The position numbers and the translations under genes were made by a program. A stretch of 64,000 nucleotides of DNA from Anaerococcus provencensis (GTDB taxonomy: Bacteria > Bacillota > Clostridia > Tissierellales > Peptoniphilaceae). Position 1 is the first letter of the stretch; every line of letters starts with the position of its first letter. The notes beneath the pieces are model-generated. The model was not told the origin of the DNA and did not search any database. It worked only from the letters and a program-made list of their open reading frames with translations. The stretch is taken from the NCBI RefSeq assembly GCF_000312365.2, contig NZ_HG003686.1, positions 694,467-758,466 of the forward strand. The letters are read 5' to 3'. Below are positions 8,694-18,765 of the stretch, piece after piece.

Positions 8694-11267
8694 ATGAGTG
8701 ATTATATGAGACCCATAGAATTTGATAAGCTCATCAAATGGGCTATAGACGAATACAATACTTATGGAACATGTTTTTCCATTGCAAAGGAAAAATTTTA
8801 CAAGAATAATTCTGGCAAAGTTCTAAAGACTGTTTTTAACGAAGAGATTACATCTCCTGTAGGACCAGCGGCAGGCCCACACAGCCAGCTAGCACAAAAT
8901 ATAATAGCATCCTACCTAACAGGATCTAGATATATAGAACTTAAAACTGTCCAAGTTATGGATGGAGAAGAAATTATGGCAGCCATACCAAAGCCATGTA
9001 TTATAAGCGAAGATGAAGCCTATAATTGCGAATGGTCAACTGAACTTACAGTAAAGAGAGCCCTAGAAGAATATGTAAAAAGTCACATAGCAATCCAAGT
9101 ATTGGCCAAAGAATTTGCCTTGGCTGACAAAAAAGATTTCAGCTTAAATATGTCTGCTGGTTACAATCTAGAGGGAATAAAGAACAAAAAAATTGATGAC
9201 TTCTTAGAAGGATTAAAAGATGCATCAAATCTAGATGTATATAAAGATTCTATCAGATTTTTAAAAGAAAATGTCAATTTATTTAAAAACGTGACAGCTG
9301 AAGATATTGATAAAATAGAACCAATGGTTTGTAACTCTATTACACTTTCAACTATGCACGGATGTCCTGCAGATGAAATAGAATCCATAGCAAAATATCT
9401 GCTAGAAGAAAAACACTTACATACATATGTAAAATGTAACCCAACACTTGTAGGTTATGACTATGCCAGAAATATAATGGATGAACTTGGTTTTGCTTAT
9501 GTAAACTTTAGTGATCACCATTTCAAAAATGATTTACAATTTGAGGATGCAATTAAAATTCTAAATAATTTACTAGAAATTGGTAAAAAAGAAGGTCTCA
9601 CATTTGGTGTTAAATTATCAAACACTATGCCAGTTTTACAAAAGAAAAATGAACTCCCTTCAGAAGAAATGTATATGTCAGGTAGAAGCTTACTTCCACT
9701 AACTATTACAGTTGCTAAAAAGCTAGTAGATGAGTTTGGAGATAAACTTCCTATGAGTTACTGTGGGGGAGCGGACGCTTCTAATGTATACGAATTATTT
9801 GAAATATTTAACCAACCTATCACAGTATCAACAACTCTACTAAAGCCAGGTGGGTACTATAGAATCAAACAACTAGCTGAAATTACTGAGCCCCTATTAG
9901 GTAGCAAATATGCTGGAGTGGACAAGGAAAAACTTGATGATTTCTACGAAAAACTAACAAACTCTGATACTTACAAGAAAAATCCTAAGAAAAAAGTAAG
10001 GGATAGAAAATGGCTAACAGACTTGCCACTTATAGATTGTTTCCAAGCTCCTTGCCAGACTGACGGTTGTCCTATTAACCAACAAGTAGCAGCTTACATC
10101 CACTACGCTAAGAATGGTGACTATAAAAAAGCTATGGAAGTAATAGCTATAGATAACACGGCTCCAGCTATCTTATCTGAAACTTGCTATCAGTTCTGTA
10201 AAAAATCTTGTACTAGAGTCGACTATGAAGAGGGTCTAGAGATAAGAGAAATTAAAAAATTAGTTACTAGCAAGGCTCAAGAAGATTTTGTAAAAAATAT
10301 AAAAATTTGTGAAGCTAAAACTGACAAAAAAGTTCTTATTGTAGGTGCAGGTCCTGCAGGTCTAGCATCGGCTATATTTTTAAAGAGAAATGGCATTGAT
10401 GTAAAGGTAATTGAAAAATCTGATAATGCTTATGGTTATGCAAATAATTTAGTTAGTGAAGATATAATTCAAAAAGACCTAGACCTTGTAAATGCTTATG
10501 GAATAGAAATTGAATATAATACTGAATTTACTGGTGACTTTGATGATTATAATCAATACAATTATGTAATAATAGCAACTGGGAAAGAAACAGATTTTGA
10601 AATCTACAAAAATCTAGGCATAAATATAGATGATAAAAATAAAGTGGCTCTTCTTGATAGTCTAGAATCAAGCAAAGAAAATGTATATTTTGCTGGAGAT
10701 ATCCTAAAGGGCAAAAAATCTATTGTTCACGCTATTGGATCAGCCAAGACAATTACAAAAGATATACTAAGAAAAGAAAAAATTGATCACGATTTCATAG
10801 AAGTTGACTACCAAGTAGACAGAAAAGATGTGATTTCAAAAAGAGGAAACTTAGTAAACTATTTCAGGGATAGCAAAGAAGAAAGTTCAAGATGCCTATC
10901 ATGTGATATGATTTGTGAGATTTGTACTGAAGTTTGCCCAAACAGAGCAAACGTAGCTATATCTGTAGCTGGTCTTGGTAATCAAATAATCCACTTAGAT
11001 GGTATGTGCAACGAATGTGGCAACTGTGATTCCTTCTGTCCACATATAGGAAAACCTTATAAAGACAAATTTACAGTATTTTGGACTGACTTTGACTTTG
11101 AAGAGTCTACAAATACAGGATTCTTGAAGCTAGATGATGGCAAGTATAGGATAAGACTTACTAATAAAAACATAATAGAAGCTAGCCTTTATGATGAAAA
11201 AATTGATGATACTACAAGAAAATTTATAGAAACAATTGAAAATAACTATAAATTTTACCTAAAATAG
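8694..11267 (+). CDS. ygfK: YgfK, putative selenate-reductase-type Fe-S flavoprotein, short form
   Basis: The N-terminal ~440 residues form a DHOD-like TIM barrel (PVGPAAGPHSQLAQN, STMHGCPADEIE). Next come a cysteine cluster (CQTDGCPINQQ, CYQFCKKSC), a FAD fold (VLIVGAGPAGLASA to VYFAGDI) and C-terminal ferredoxin cysteines (CNECGNCDSFCPH). Compared with the roughly 1030-residue E. coli protein, this 857-residue form lacks the whole internal NAD(P)-binding subdomain: IATGKE runs almost directly into the VYFAGD segment. The name reflects genetics in E. coli; in purine clusters it is thought to reduce purine intermediates. The electron donor here is probably not NAD(P)H bound at the usual site. 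ssnA starts 9 nt downstream. Confidence 0.88.
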   Translation: MSDYMRPIEFDKLIKWAIDEYNTYGTCFSIAKEKFYKNNSGKVLKTVFNEEITSPVGPAAGPHSQLAQNIIASYLTGSRYIELKTVQVMDGEEIMAAIPKPCIISEDEAYNCEWSTELTVKRALEEYVKSHIAIQVLAKEFALADKKDFSLNMSAGYNLEGIKNKKIDDFLEGLKDASNLDVYKDSIRFLKENVNLFKNVTAEDIDKIEPMVCNSITLSTMHGCPADEIESIAKYLLEEKHLHTYVKCNPTLVGYDYARNIMDELGFAYVNFSDHHFKNDLQFEDAIKILNNLLEIGKKEGLTFGVKLSNTMPVLQKKNELPSEEMYMSGRSLLPLTITVAKKLVDEFGDKLPMSYCGGADASNVYELFEIFNQPITVSTTLLKPGGYYRIKQLAEITEPLLGSKYAGVDKEKLDDFYEKLTNSDTYKKNPKKKVRDRKWLTDLPLIDCFQAPCQTDGCPINQQVAAYIHYAKNGDYKKAMEVIAIDNTAPAILSETCYQFCKKSCTRVDYEEGLEIREIKKLVTSKAQEDFVKNIKICEAKTDKKVLIVGAGPAGLASAIFLKRNGIDVKVIEKSDNAYGYANNLVSEDIIQKDLDLVNAYGIEIEYNTEFTGDFDDYNQYNYVIIATGKETDFEIYKNLGINIDDKNKVALLDSLESSKENVYFAGDILKGKKSIVHAIGSAKTITKDILRKEKIDHDFIEVDYQVDRKDVISKRGNLVNYFRDSKEESSRCLSCDMICEICTEVCPNRANVAISVAGLGNQIIHLDGMCNECGNCDSFCPHIGKPYKDKFTVFWTDFDFEESTNTGFLKLDDGKYRIRLTNKNIIEASLYDEKIDDTTRKFIETIENNYKFYLK

Positions 11268-11276
11268 GAGTAAGTA

Positions 11277-12596
11277 ATGATTATAGCAGGTGGTAAACTA
11301 ATAACCAATGATAAAAATAACAATTTCTACGAAAATGGAGCTGTTGTTATTGAAGATAATGTTATTAAAGAAGTTGGTCCATATGATGATATTATAAAAA
11401 AATATCCGGATGAAGAAGTAGTTGATGCTAAGGGCAAACTTATCATGCCAGGTTTGATATGTGCTCACTCTCATATTTACTCAACCTATGCTAGGGGAAT
11501 GAGTGTATCTAAACCAACTGATAACTTCATCCACGTCTTAGAAAACCAATGGTGGGCATTGGATAAAAGCCTCACTCTAGAAGATGTGAAGCTAAATGGA
11601 CTTGTGACTTATATGGAATCGGTCTCAAACGGTGTGACCACACTAATCGACCACCATGCAGGGCCAAATTCCATAGAAGGTTCTCTATTTACCCTTGCAG
11701 ATGCAGCAAAAGATGTTGGAATAAGAACTTCCCTTTGCTATGAAGTATCAGATAGGGATGGACTTGAAAAAAGAGATCTAGGCATAGCAGAAAATATCAA
11801 TTGGATCAAAGAAGCACAAAGGCGAGATGATATGGCAAGTGGACTATTTGGTATACATGCATCATTTACAGTTTCAGATGAAACTCTAGACAAATCTCGC
11901 CAAGCTATGGAGGGACTATATGACGGTTATCACGTTCATATTGCCGAGGGCCTTGATGATCAATGGATTACTTTAGAAAAATATGGAAAAAGAGTTGTGG
12001 AACGCTTGGAAGGATTTGGTATCTTTTCTAGAAATACTCTTGCTGTTCACAACGTTCATATCAATCCACTTGAGATAAGTATTCTAAAACACCATGACAC
12101 CATGGCAATCTTCAACCCAGAAAGTAACATGAACAATGCTGTTGGTGCTCCTCCAGTTTTGAACTTCTTAGACAAGGGACTCTTAGTTGGTATCGGAACA
12201 GATGCTTATACTAATGATATGTTTGAATCTATGAAAGTTTCAAACATACTAATGAGCCATGAAAGTGCTGATCCAACTAAAGGTTTTTCAGAATCCCTAC
12301 ACTTACAATTTAAAAACAACCCGCTAATCATGGAAAGGTACCTCAAAAGACCAGTTGGTCGCATAGAAAGCGGTGCATATGCAGATATTATCTTACTAGA
12401 TTATGATCCTGTAACTCCACTAAATGCCAACAACTGGGGAGGTCATGTACTATTTGGTCTAAGTGGTAAGTGCGTATCTGATACCATTATTAATGGTAAG
12501 TTTGTAATGAAAGATAGAGAAATCTTGGGAGTGGACAGACCTCTAATTCACGCTAAATCAAGAGAGAGAGCAAAAGAAATTTGGAAAAATTTATAA
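11277..12596 (+). CDS. ssnA: Putative aminohydrolase SsnA
   Basis: A 439-residue amidohydrolase-superfamily protein of the SsnA/guanine-deaminase-like branch. ICAHSHIYS (H64, H66) gives the metal-binding HxH; YHVHIAEG, AVHNVHINP and GIGTDAYTND provide the later histidine and aspartate ligands. The usual neighbours ygfK, hydA and xdh genes surround it. It presumably hydrolyses a purine-derived amidine or ring amino group; the substrate is not established from sequence. An AGGAGTAAGT ribosome site lies just before ATG and it directly follows ygfK, so the two should be co-transcribed. A GC hairpin follows at about 12599-12621 without a T run. Confidence 0.88.
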   Translation: MIIAGGKLITNDKNNNFYENGAVVIEDNVIKEVGPYDDIIKKYPDEEVVDAKGKLIMPGLICAHSHIYSTYARGMSVSKPTDNFIHVLENQWWALDKSLTLEDVKLNGLVTYMESVSNGVTTLIDHHAGPNSIEGSLFTLADAAKDVGIRTSLCYEVSDRDGLEKRDLGIAENINWIKEAQRRDDMASGLFGIHASFTVSDETLDKSRQAMEGLYDGYHVHIAEGLDDQWITLEKYGKRVVERLEGFGIFSRNTLAVHNVHINPLEISILKHHDTMAIFNPESNMNNAVGAPPVLNFLDKGLLVGIGTDAYTNDMFESMKVSNILMSHESADPTKGFSESLHLQFKNNPLIMERYLKRPVGRIESGAYADIILLDYDPVTPLNANNWGGHVLFGLSGKCVSDTIINGKFVMKDREILGVDRPLIHAKSRERAKEIWKNL

Positions 12597-12695
12597 ATAG
12601 GGGCGTCAGTATTCGCCCTCTATACCAATAAATAAATAATACTATAGAAAAAGTTTTCAATATAGTTTATAATTAAAAAATAGAAAGGAAGATTT

Positions 12696-14075
12696 ATGGA
12701 AAATAATAACAAACAAGTGTCAGTTAACACCTCGCTGTTTGATGTTGATGGTAAGCCAGAGTTTAAAAAAGCTTTTCCGATTGCTTTGCAACACTTGCTA
12801 GCGATGATAGTTGGAAACACACTTCCATCAATAGTACTGACTAACACATTAAAGGACACACCTTACGCCCTAACACCTGAACAATCGATATATCTTATCC
12901 AAGCAGGTATGTTTGTGGCGGCCCTTGCAACTTTCTTGCAATTATACCCGATAGTTAAGCTTGGACTTGGTTCAAGACTTCCTATGATTATGGGAACATC
13001 CTTTGCTTATATACCTGTAATTGTATCTGTTGCAGTTAAATACGGTATAGGTGCAGTGTTTGCTGCACAAATTATTGGTGGTATTGTTGCATTTTTAGTT
13101 GGAATGAATATCAAACGACTCTATAAGTATTTCCCACCGATGGTATCGGGTACAGTAGTTTTGACCATTGGTCTATCTCTATATTCTGTAGCTTTAAATT
13201 ATATGGCTGGAGGTAATGGTAACCCTAACCAAGGAAATATGGAATATTGGATTGTTGCTGTTATCACACTTGTTATAGTTTTAATCTGTAATATGTTTGG
13301 TAAAGGAATTATTAAATTATCTGCAATTTTAATTGGTATTATTGGTGGTTACATAGCTTCATTATTCTTTAATATTGTAAACTTTGAGCCATTAGCAAAT
13401 GCAGCTTGGTTTACAATCCCAAGAATACTACCTTTTTCCTTAGAATTCCACTGGGATGCCTGTCTAACAATGGCTGTAATGTTTACAGTAAACTCTATCC
13501 AAGCAGTTGGAGATTTCTCTTCAACAACAGCTGGTGGTATGAATAGACAGCCAACAGAAGAAGAGCTAGAGGGCGGTATCAAAGCCTACGGTTTAACAAA
13601 TATGATTTCTGCATTTATTGGTGGACTTCCTACAGCTTCTTATAGCCAAAACGTTGGTATAGTAAGCTTGACAAAAGTTGTTTCAAGAGCAGTTTTAAAA
13701 ATAACTGCTATAATGATCCTTATAGCTGGATTTATACCAAAATTTGGAGCCTTGATGCTTTCAGTTCCACAAGCTGTAATAGGTGGAGCTACAGTTACAG
13801 TATTTGCTCAAATAACCATGAGTGGTATGAGACTTATCACTTCTGATGAAATGAGTTCTAGAAATGTTACAATCACGGGTCTTGCCATTGCACTTGGTAT
13901 GGGTATTACTCAATTAAATCCAACAGCTTTAGAAAAATTCCCAGAATGGTTTAGAATGGTCTTTACTTCTTCACCAGTAGTACTTGCTACACTTATTGTA
14001 TTTTTACTAAATATAATATTGCCAAAGAAAACAATAGCTGAAGAAGAACAAGAAAGACGAGAAATGGATAAATAA
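12696..14075 (+). CDS. NCS2 uracil/xanthine/urate permease (copy 1)
   Basis: A 459-residue polytopic permease of the nucleobase-ascorbate transporter (NCS2) family. Visible are FPIALQHLLAMIVG in helix 1, the MIMGTSFAYIP segment, FPPMVSGTVVLTIGLSLY, and AVGDFSSTTAGGM plus the GGLPTASYSQNVG motif of helix 10. Those last residues are typical of xanthine/urate carriers rather than uracil carriers. It stands 99 bp after ssnA behind an AGAAAGGAAG ribosome site. With the tandem paralogue downstream it probably supplies urate or xanthine to the xanthine dehydrogenases. The two copies may differ in substrate or affinity. Confidence 0.9.
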   Translation: MENNNKQVSVNTSLFDVDGKPEFKKAFPIALQHLLAMIVGNTLPSIVLTNTLKDTPYALTPEQSIYLIQAGMFVAALATFLQLYPIVKLGLGSRLPMIMGTSFAYIPVIVSVAVKYGIGAVFAAQIIGGIVAFLVGMNIKRLYKYFPPMVSGTVVLTIGLSLYSVALNYMAGGNGNPNQGNMEYWIVAVITLVIVLICNMFGKGIIKLSAILIGIIGGYIASLFFNIVNFEPLANAAWFTIPRILPFSLEFHWDACLTMAVMFTVNSIQAVGDFSSTTAGGMNRQPTEEELEGGIKAYGLTNMISAFIGGLPTASYSQNVGIVSLTKVVSRAVLKITAIMILIAGFIPKFGALMLSVPQAVIGGATVTVFAQITMSGMRLITSDEMSSRNVTITGLAIALGMGITQLNPTALEKFPEWFRMVFTSSPVVLATLIVFLLNIILPKKTIAEEEQERREMDK

Positions 14076-14086
14076 AACTTAACATA

Positions 14087-14108
14087 GGCCACCTAATTTA
14101 AGGTGGCC
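14087..14108. other. Perfect hairpin between the two NCS2 permease genes
   Basis: GGCCACCT and AGGTGGCC form an 8-bp perfect stem around AATTTA. No T run follows, so it is more likely an mRNA processing or stability element that could set different levels of the two permeases than a terminator. Confidence 0.5.
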
Positions 14109-14138
14109 ACATTATCTTTAAATAAAAGGGAGGCAGAG

Positions 14139-15512
14139 ATGTCAAATACATATAATAATCTATTTAAATACGAAGCTGATGTTTCAAACAAAGAATCTTT
14201 TCCACTAGCTTTACAACACGTAATAGTGATGATTGCAGGATGTATAGCTCCTCCGATAATCCTAGCTGGTGCGATAGGCTTATCTGCAGAGGATTCTACT
14301 ATTTTGGTACAAATGTCACTGATAGGATCAGCTCTAACAACACTATTGATGCTATATCCAATAGGTAAAATAGGCTCTCGTCTTCCTATGATTTATGGAG
14401 TTAGTTTTGCTTATATACCAACAATGCTAGCTCTAGGTGGCCAATACCAAGATTTAGGGCCTAAGAACATTATAGCTATAATACTTGGAGCGCAGTTAAT
14501 AGGAGCCCTTGCATCAATAGTTTTTGGCTATGGACTAAAATACATACTCCCATATTTCCCACCTCTAGTATCAGGTACTGTAGTTTTGTGTATAGGTCTA
14601 TCCTTATATCCTGTTGCTATCCAAAATATGGGTGGAGGTGGAGATCTAACCATGGCTGGATGGGGATCTTGGCAATATTGGCTAGTAGCAGTTATTACGC
14701 TCATAGCAAATATTGGTTTTACACATTTTGGTAAAGGATTTTCAAGGCTAGCCTCAGTATTACTTGCTATGATAGTTGGCTATATTGTTTCATTTTTCTT
14801 TAATATGGTTGATTTATCATCAGTAAGCACAGCACCAATGTTTTCACTAATTAAGCCAATGCACTTTGGTATAAGATTTAATGGATCAGCTATAGCTTCA
14901 TTTGTAATTATTTTCATAGTTACAGCCATAGAAGGTATAGGAGATATGAGCTCTACAACCATAGGTGGAATGGATAGGGTTCCAACGGATGATGAGCTTC
15001 GTGGCGGAATAATTGGCTATGGTATAGCAAACTTAGTAGGAACTATTATTGGAACACTACCAACAGCTACTTTTTCACAAAATGCTGGTATAGTTTCAAT
15101 CAACAAAGTAATAAATAAAAAAGTGTTTACTCAAGCTGCAATAATAATTCTTGTAGCAGGACTTTTCCCAAAACTTTCAGCATTTCTAACTTCAATACCA
15201 GCACCAGTAATTGGCGGAGCAACTCTTTCAATTTTTGCTGCTATTACCATGAATGGTATTCGCATGATTGCTAACCAACCACTTACACTTAGAAATACCT
15301 CTATAGTAGGAGTATCTGTGGCCATAGGTTTTGGTTTTACAACAGTAGTTACAGCTGCCAATGCGGCAGGTGTATCATTTATGCCAAATAGCCTCGAAGT
15401 TGCAATAGGTGCATCTCCAGTAGTCTTAGCTGCTATTTCTGCAGTACTTATGAACATAATAATTCCAGAAAAAGAAGAAGACAAACAAATTGGTGAAAGC
15501 TTAATTGGATAA
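14139..15512 (+). CDS. NCS2 uracil/xanthine/urate permease (copy 2)
   Basis: Second NCS2 transporter, about 457 residues from the ATG at 14139, which follows a GGGAGG ribosome site; an upstream GTG frame beginning in the hairpin is not credible. Motifs parallel copy 1: FPLALQHVIVMIAG, MIYGVSFAYIP, YFPPLVSGTVVLCIG, GIGDMSSTTIGGM and GTLPTATFSQNAG. The two are clear paralogues but well diverged, so duplication is not recent. Position immediately before xdhA suggests uptake of the xanthine dehydrogenase substrate. Which purine it carries is not decidable by eye. Confidence 0.9.
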   Translation: MSNTYNNLFKYEADVSNKESFPLALQHVIVMIAGCIAPPIILAGAIGLSAEDSTILVQMSLIGSALTTLLMLYPIGKIGSRLPMIYGVSFAYIPTMLALGGQYQDLGPKNIIAIILGAQLIGALASIVFGYGLKYILPYFPPLVSGTVVLCIGLSLYPVAIQNMGGGGDLTMAGWGSWQYWLVAVITLIANIGFTHFGKGFSRLASVLLAMIVGYIVSFFFNMVDLSSVSTAPMFSLIKPMHFGIRFNGSAIASFVIIFIVTAIEGIGDMSSTTIGGMDRVPTDDELRGGIIGYGIANLVGTIIGTLPTATFSQNAGIVSINKVINKKVFTQAAIIILVAGLFPKLSAFLTSIPAPVIGGATLSIFAAITMNGIRMIANQPLTLRNTSIVGVSVAIGFGFTTVVTAANAAGVSFMPNSLEVAIGASPVVLAAISAVLMNIIIPEKEEDKQIGESLIG

Positions 15513-15520
15513 AAATTTTA

Positions 15521-15529
15521 TGTTATAAT
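15521..15529 (+). promoter_or_regulatory. Possible extended -10 promoter before xdhA
   Basis: TGTTATAAT (TGN plus TATAAT) lies in the 62-bp gap before the xanthine dehydrogenase genes, with no good -35 box. It may give the xdh group a separate start in addition to read-through from the permeases. Confidence 0.4.
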
Positions 15530-15574
15530 AAAAAGACATAAATCGCTTACAAAAGATTTAGGAAAGGAAAACTT

Positions 15575-17869
15575 ATGTACGTAGGAGAAAGCGTTAAAAG
15601 AGTTGATGCTTTTGATAAGGTAACAGGTAGGGCAAAATTTACCGAAGATCTTATCCCGAAAGAAGCATATGCAAGTAAAATTATCCATTCGAAAATTGCT
15701 CATGGTAGAGTAAAAGAAATAGATACATCAGAAGCTATGAAAGTTCCTGGTGTGGTAAAGATTGTCACTTGTTTTGATGTCCCTGATCACACTTTTCCAA
15801 CAGCTGGCCACCCATGGTCAACTGAAAAAGAACACCAAGATATAGCCGATAGAAAACTTTTAAATGAACACGTAAGATATATTGGCGATGAAATTGCTGT
15901 TGTTATAGGCCTTGATGAAGTAGCTTGCTTAGAAGCTAGTAAGCTTATCAAAGTAAGCTATGAAGAGTATGATGCTCACTTTGATGTCTTTGACTCAATG
16001 GAAAATGCCAAGGTATTAATCCACGATGAGAACCCAAATAATATCCTAAAACATACTACAAATATAAGAGGTGATTTTGATGAGGCTATCAAAGAAGAAG
16101 GCCTTATCAAAGTAGAGGGCTGGTATGATACTCCAGTAGTTCAACATGCCCACCTTGAAAATCCAGATGTTTATGCTTACGAAGAAGCAGGAAAAATCGT
16201 GGTAGTAGCATCTACTCAGATACCTCACATAGTAAGAAGGGTAATTGGTCAAGCCCTTGGTATAGGTTGGGGAAAGATTAAACTAGTTAAACCATACATA
16301 GGCGGAGGTTTTGGCAACAAACAAGACGCACTTTACGAACCACTTTGTGCATTTTTGACAACACAAGTAGGTGGTCACCCGGTAAAAATTCTTCCAAGTC
16401 GTGAAGAAACCTTCGTATCAACAAGAACAAGACACTCCATCAAATTCCATATAGTTTCCTACGTTAGGAAAGATGGAAGCTTTGCAGCAAGAGAAATGCA
16501 AATGTACTCAAATAATGGTGGCTATGCTTCTCACGGACACTCTATAGCATCCAAAGGTCTTAATTGCTTCCATCAGCTATATCCTTGTGATAATATAAAA
16601 GCAGAAGCTTATACTGTTTATACAAACTTACCAGCTGCAGGTGCTATGCGTGGTTATGGTATACCTCAAGCTATGTTTGCCTATGAGGCTCACCATGACG
16701 ATATAGCAAAGGCCCTTGGTGTAGATCCACTAGAATTAAAATATAATAATGTTATGCCACAAGGTTATGTGGATCCTTTCTCACACAACGAAAACTATTA
16801 CGATTCATTCAGACAATGCCTAGATTTAGGTGCTGAAAAAATGGATTATTGGAATAAAAAGGAAGCATACAAGAACCAAAGTGGAGATGTAAGACGTGGA
16901 GTAGGATGTGCAGTTTATTGGTATAATACTGGGGTCTATCCTATTTCCCTTGAAACATCTTCCTGTAGAATGATAGTTGCAGAGGATGGGTCTGTTAGCC
17001 TTCAATTGGCAGAAACAGAAATTAGCCAAGGTGCTGATACAGTATTTTCACAAATGGCAGCAGATGCTTTAGGTATGAATATCAAAGATATCCATATCAT
17101 AAGCACCCAGGATACAGACGTGGCACCATTTGGTCAAGGTGCATACGCATCTCGTCAAACATATATGGCAAGTTTTGCTATCACAAAAACTGCCCATGAA
17201 TTAAAAGAAAAAATATTAAATCAAGCCTACCTACAAACAAGGATTACACCAGCAAACTTAGATCTTGTAGATAGTAAGATTATTAGAACAACTGATGGTA
17301 GAGAGCTTCTCACAATGGAAGAGCTTGCCACAGAATCCCTATATACTCTAAAGGAAAATGCCCAACACCTTACAGCTGAGACAACTCATACAGTTAGAAC
17401 CAATGCTTATTCTTTTGGTGCTAGCTTTGCTGAAGTTGAAGTTGACATTCCTCTTGGAAAAGTAAAAGTTATAAAACTTATTAATATCCATGATGCTGGT
17501 AGAATTATAAACCCACAACTAGCTGAAGCCCAAGCTCACGGTGGTATGTCAATGGCTTTAGGATATGCTTTGACAGAAGAATTAAAATACTCTGAAGGCG
17601 GAGCAACCCTAAATGATAACCTATTAGACTATAAACTTTCTACAACAACAGACACACCTGATATGGAAGTATATTTCATAGAAAATCATGAACCAACAAG
17701 TCCTTTCCAAACTAAATCTTTGGGAGAGCCACCAACTTGTTCACCAGCTCCAGCTATAAGAAATGCAGTCTTAAATGCGACTGGAATTTCTTTTAACAAA
17801 TTACCATTAACTCCTCATTTATTAATTCCAACTTTCAAAGAAGAGGGATTGATAGATAACGACTTATAG
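15575..17869 (+). CDS. xdhA: Xanthine dehydrogenase, molybdenum-binding subunit
   Basis: A 764-residue large subunit of the xanthine oxidase family. Landmarks are the N-terminal a/b-hammerhead (VTGRAKFTED), the Moco motif GGGFGNKQDA, PAAGAMRGYG, and SLGEPPTCSPAPA holding the catalytic glutamate (GEPP). It forms a heterotrimer with the FAD and 2Fe-2S subunits encoded next, interconverting hypoxanthine, xanthine and urate at the molybdenum centre. The ORF has no in-frame TGA, so any selenium is a cofactor ligand, not selenocysteine. The RBS is GGAAAGGAAA. It is followed by xdhB 11 nt later. Confidence 0.92.
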   Translation: MYVGESVKRVDAFDKVTGRAKFTEDLIPKEAYASKIIHSKIAHGRVKEIDTSEAMKVPGVVKIVTCFDVPDHTFPTAGHPWSTEKEHQDIADRKLLNEHVRYIGDEIAVVIGLDEVACLEASKLIKVSYEEYDAHFDVFDSMENAKVLIHDENPNNILKHTTNIRGDFDEAIKEEGLIKVEGWYDTPVVQHAHLENPDVYAYEEAGKIVVVASTQIPHIVRRVIGQALGIGWGKIKLVKPYIGGGFGNKQDALYEPLCAFLTTQVGGHPVKILPSREETFVSTRTRHSIKFHIVSYVRKDGSFAAREMQMYSNNGGYASHGHSIASKGLNCFHQLYPCDNIKAEAYTVYTNLPAAGAMRGYGIPQAMFAYEAHHDDIAKALGVDPLELKYNNVMPQGYVDPFSHNENYYDSFRQCLDLGAEKMDYWNKKEAYKNQSGDVRRGVGCAVYWYNTGVYPISLETSSCRMIVAEDGSVSLQLAETEISQGADTVFSQMAADALGMNIKDIHIISTQDTDVAPFGQGAYASRQTYMASFAITKTAHELKEKILNQAYLQTRITPANLDLVDSKIIRTTDGRELLTMEELATESLYTLKENAQHLTAETTHTVRTNAYSFGASFAEVEVDIPLGKVKVIKLINIHDAGRIINPQLAEAQAHGGMSMALGYALTEELKYSEGGATLNDNLLDYKLSTTTDTPDMEVYFIENHEPTSPFQTKSLGEPPTCSPAPAIRNAVLNATGISFNKLPLTPHLLIPTFKEEGLIDNDL

Positions 17870-17880
17870 GAGGGACATTT

Positions 17881-18765
17881 ATGTACGATATAAAAAGTAT
17901 AGATGAAGCTTATACAGTAAAAGAAGCCATAGATAAACTAAAAGAAGACCCTGAGCTTAGGATTATTGCAGGTGGAACCGATGTTTTAGTAAAGATAAGA
18001 GATGGAAAGATGTCCGATAGCAAACTCTTATCCATTCACTACATTGATGAGCTAAGAAAAATTGAACTTTTAGAAGATGAATCTATCAAAATTGGAGCCT
18101 TAAATACATTTACAAAAATTGCTGAAGATCCAATCATAAAAGAAAGAGTCCCACAATTAGCAAAGGCAGTTCTTACTGCAGGTGGACCACAGCTTAGAAA
18201 TGCAGCAACCATTGGTGGAAATGTCTGTAACGCAGCACCATCAGCTGATAGTGCTCCTTGCTTATTCACCCTTGATGCAATAGTTATGATAGCAGGTCCA
18301 CAAGGGCAAAGAGAAGTGCCTATAACAGAATTCTATATATCTTTTGGCCAAGTTGACCTAAAAGAGGGTGAATTTGTAACAGGATTTAGAATAACTAAAG
18401 AAAATTATGACTCATACCTTGGTTACTACTACAAATATGCCATGAGAAATGCTATGGACATTGCAACAAGCTCTTGTGCTGTAAATGTTAAGCTAAATGA
18501 TGATTTAACAATTGAAGAAATAAAGGCTTGCTATGGTGTAGCAGCATCTACTCCAGTAAGAGTATATGAAGCAGAAAAAGCATATAAACGCAAGGAATTA
18601 AACGACGAAAACATAAAAGGTTTTTCAAAACTGGCCCTAAAAGAGCTAAGTCCAAGAGATTCTTGGAGGGCCTCAAAAGAGATGAGAATCCAAGTCTTAT
18701 ATGAAATTTGTGTCAGAAGTTTAAAAGAGTGCTTAGAAAAAAAGAAAGGACTAATCAATGCATAG
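17881..18765 (+). CDS. xdhB: Xanthine dehydrogenase, FAD-binding subunit
   Basis: A 294-residue CO-dehydrogenase-type flavoprotein subunit. IIAGGTDVLVKIRDGKM gives the first FAD phosphate loop and TIGGNVCNAAPSADSAP the second, both diagnostic of the family; a CO_deh_flav_C region follows from about residue 170. It transfers electrons between the Fe-S centres and NAD(H) or another carrier. It lies between xdhA and xdhC, with a good GGAGG ribosome site, and overlaps xdhC by 8 nt. Length is normal. Confidence 0.92.
   Translation: MYDIKSIDEAYTVKEAIDKLKEDPELRIIAGGTDVLVKIRDGKMSDSKLLSIHYIDELRKIELLEDESIKIGALNTFTKIAEDPIIKERVPQLAKAVLTAGGPQLRNAATIGGNVCNAAPSADSAPCLFTLDAIVMIAGPQGQREVPITEFYISFGQVDLKEGEFVTGFRITKENYDSYLGYYYKYAMRNAMDIATSSCAVNVKLNDDLTIEEIKACYGVAASTPVRVYEAEKAYKRKELNDENIKGFSKLALKELSPRDSWRASKEMRIQVLYEICVRSLKECLEKKKGLINA

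Noticed and set aside
12597..12695. Purine riboswitch ahead of the NCS2 permease
   Set aside because: The conserved loop bases of purine aptamers are not present; the GC hairpin alone is not enough.
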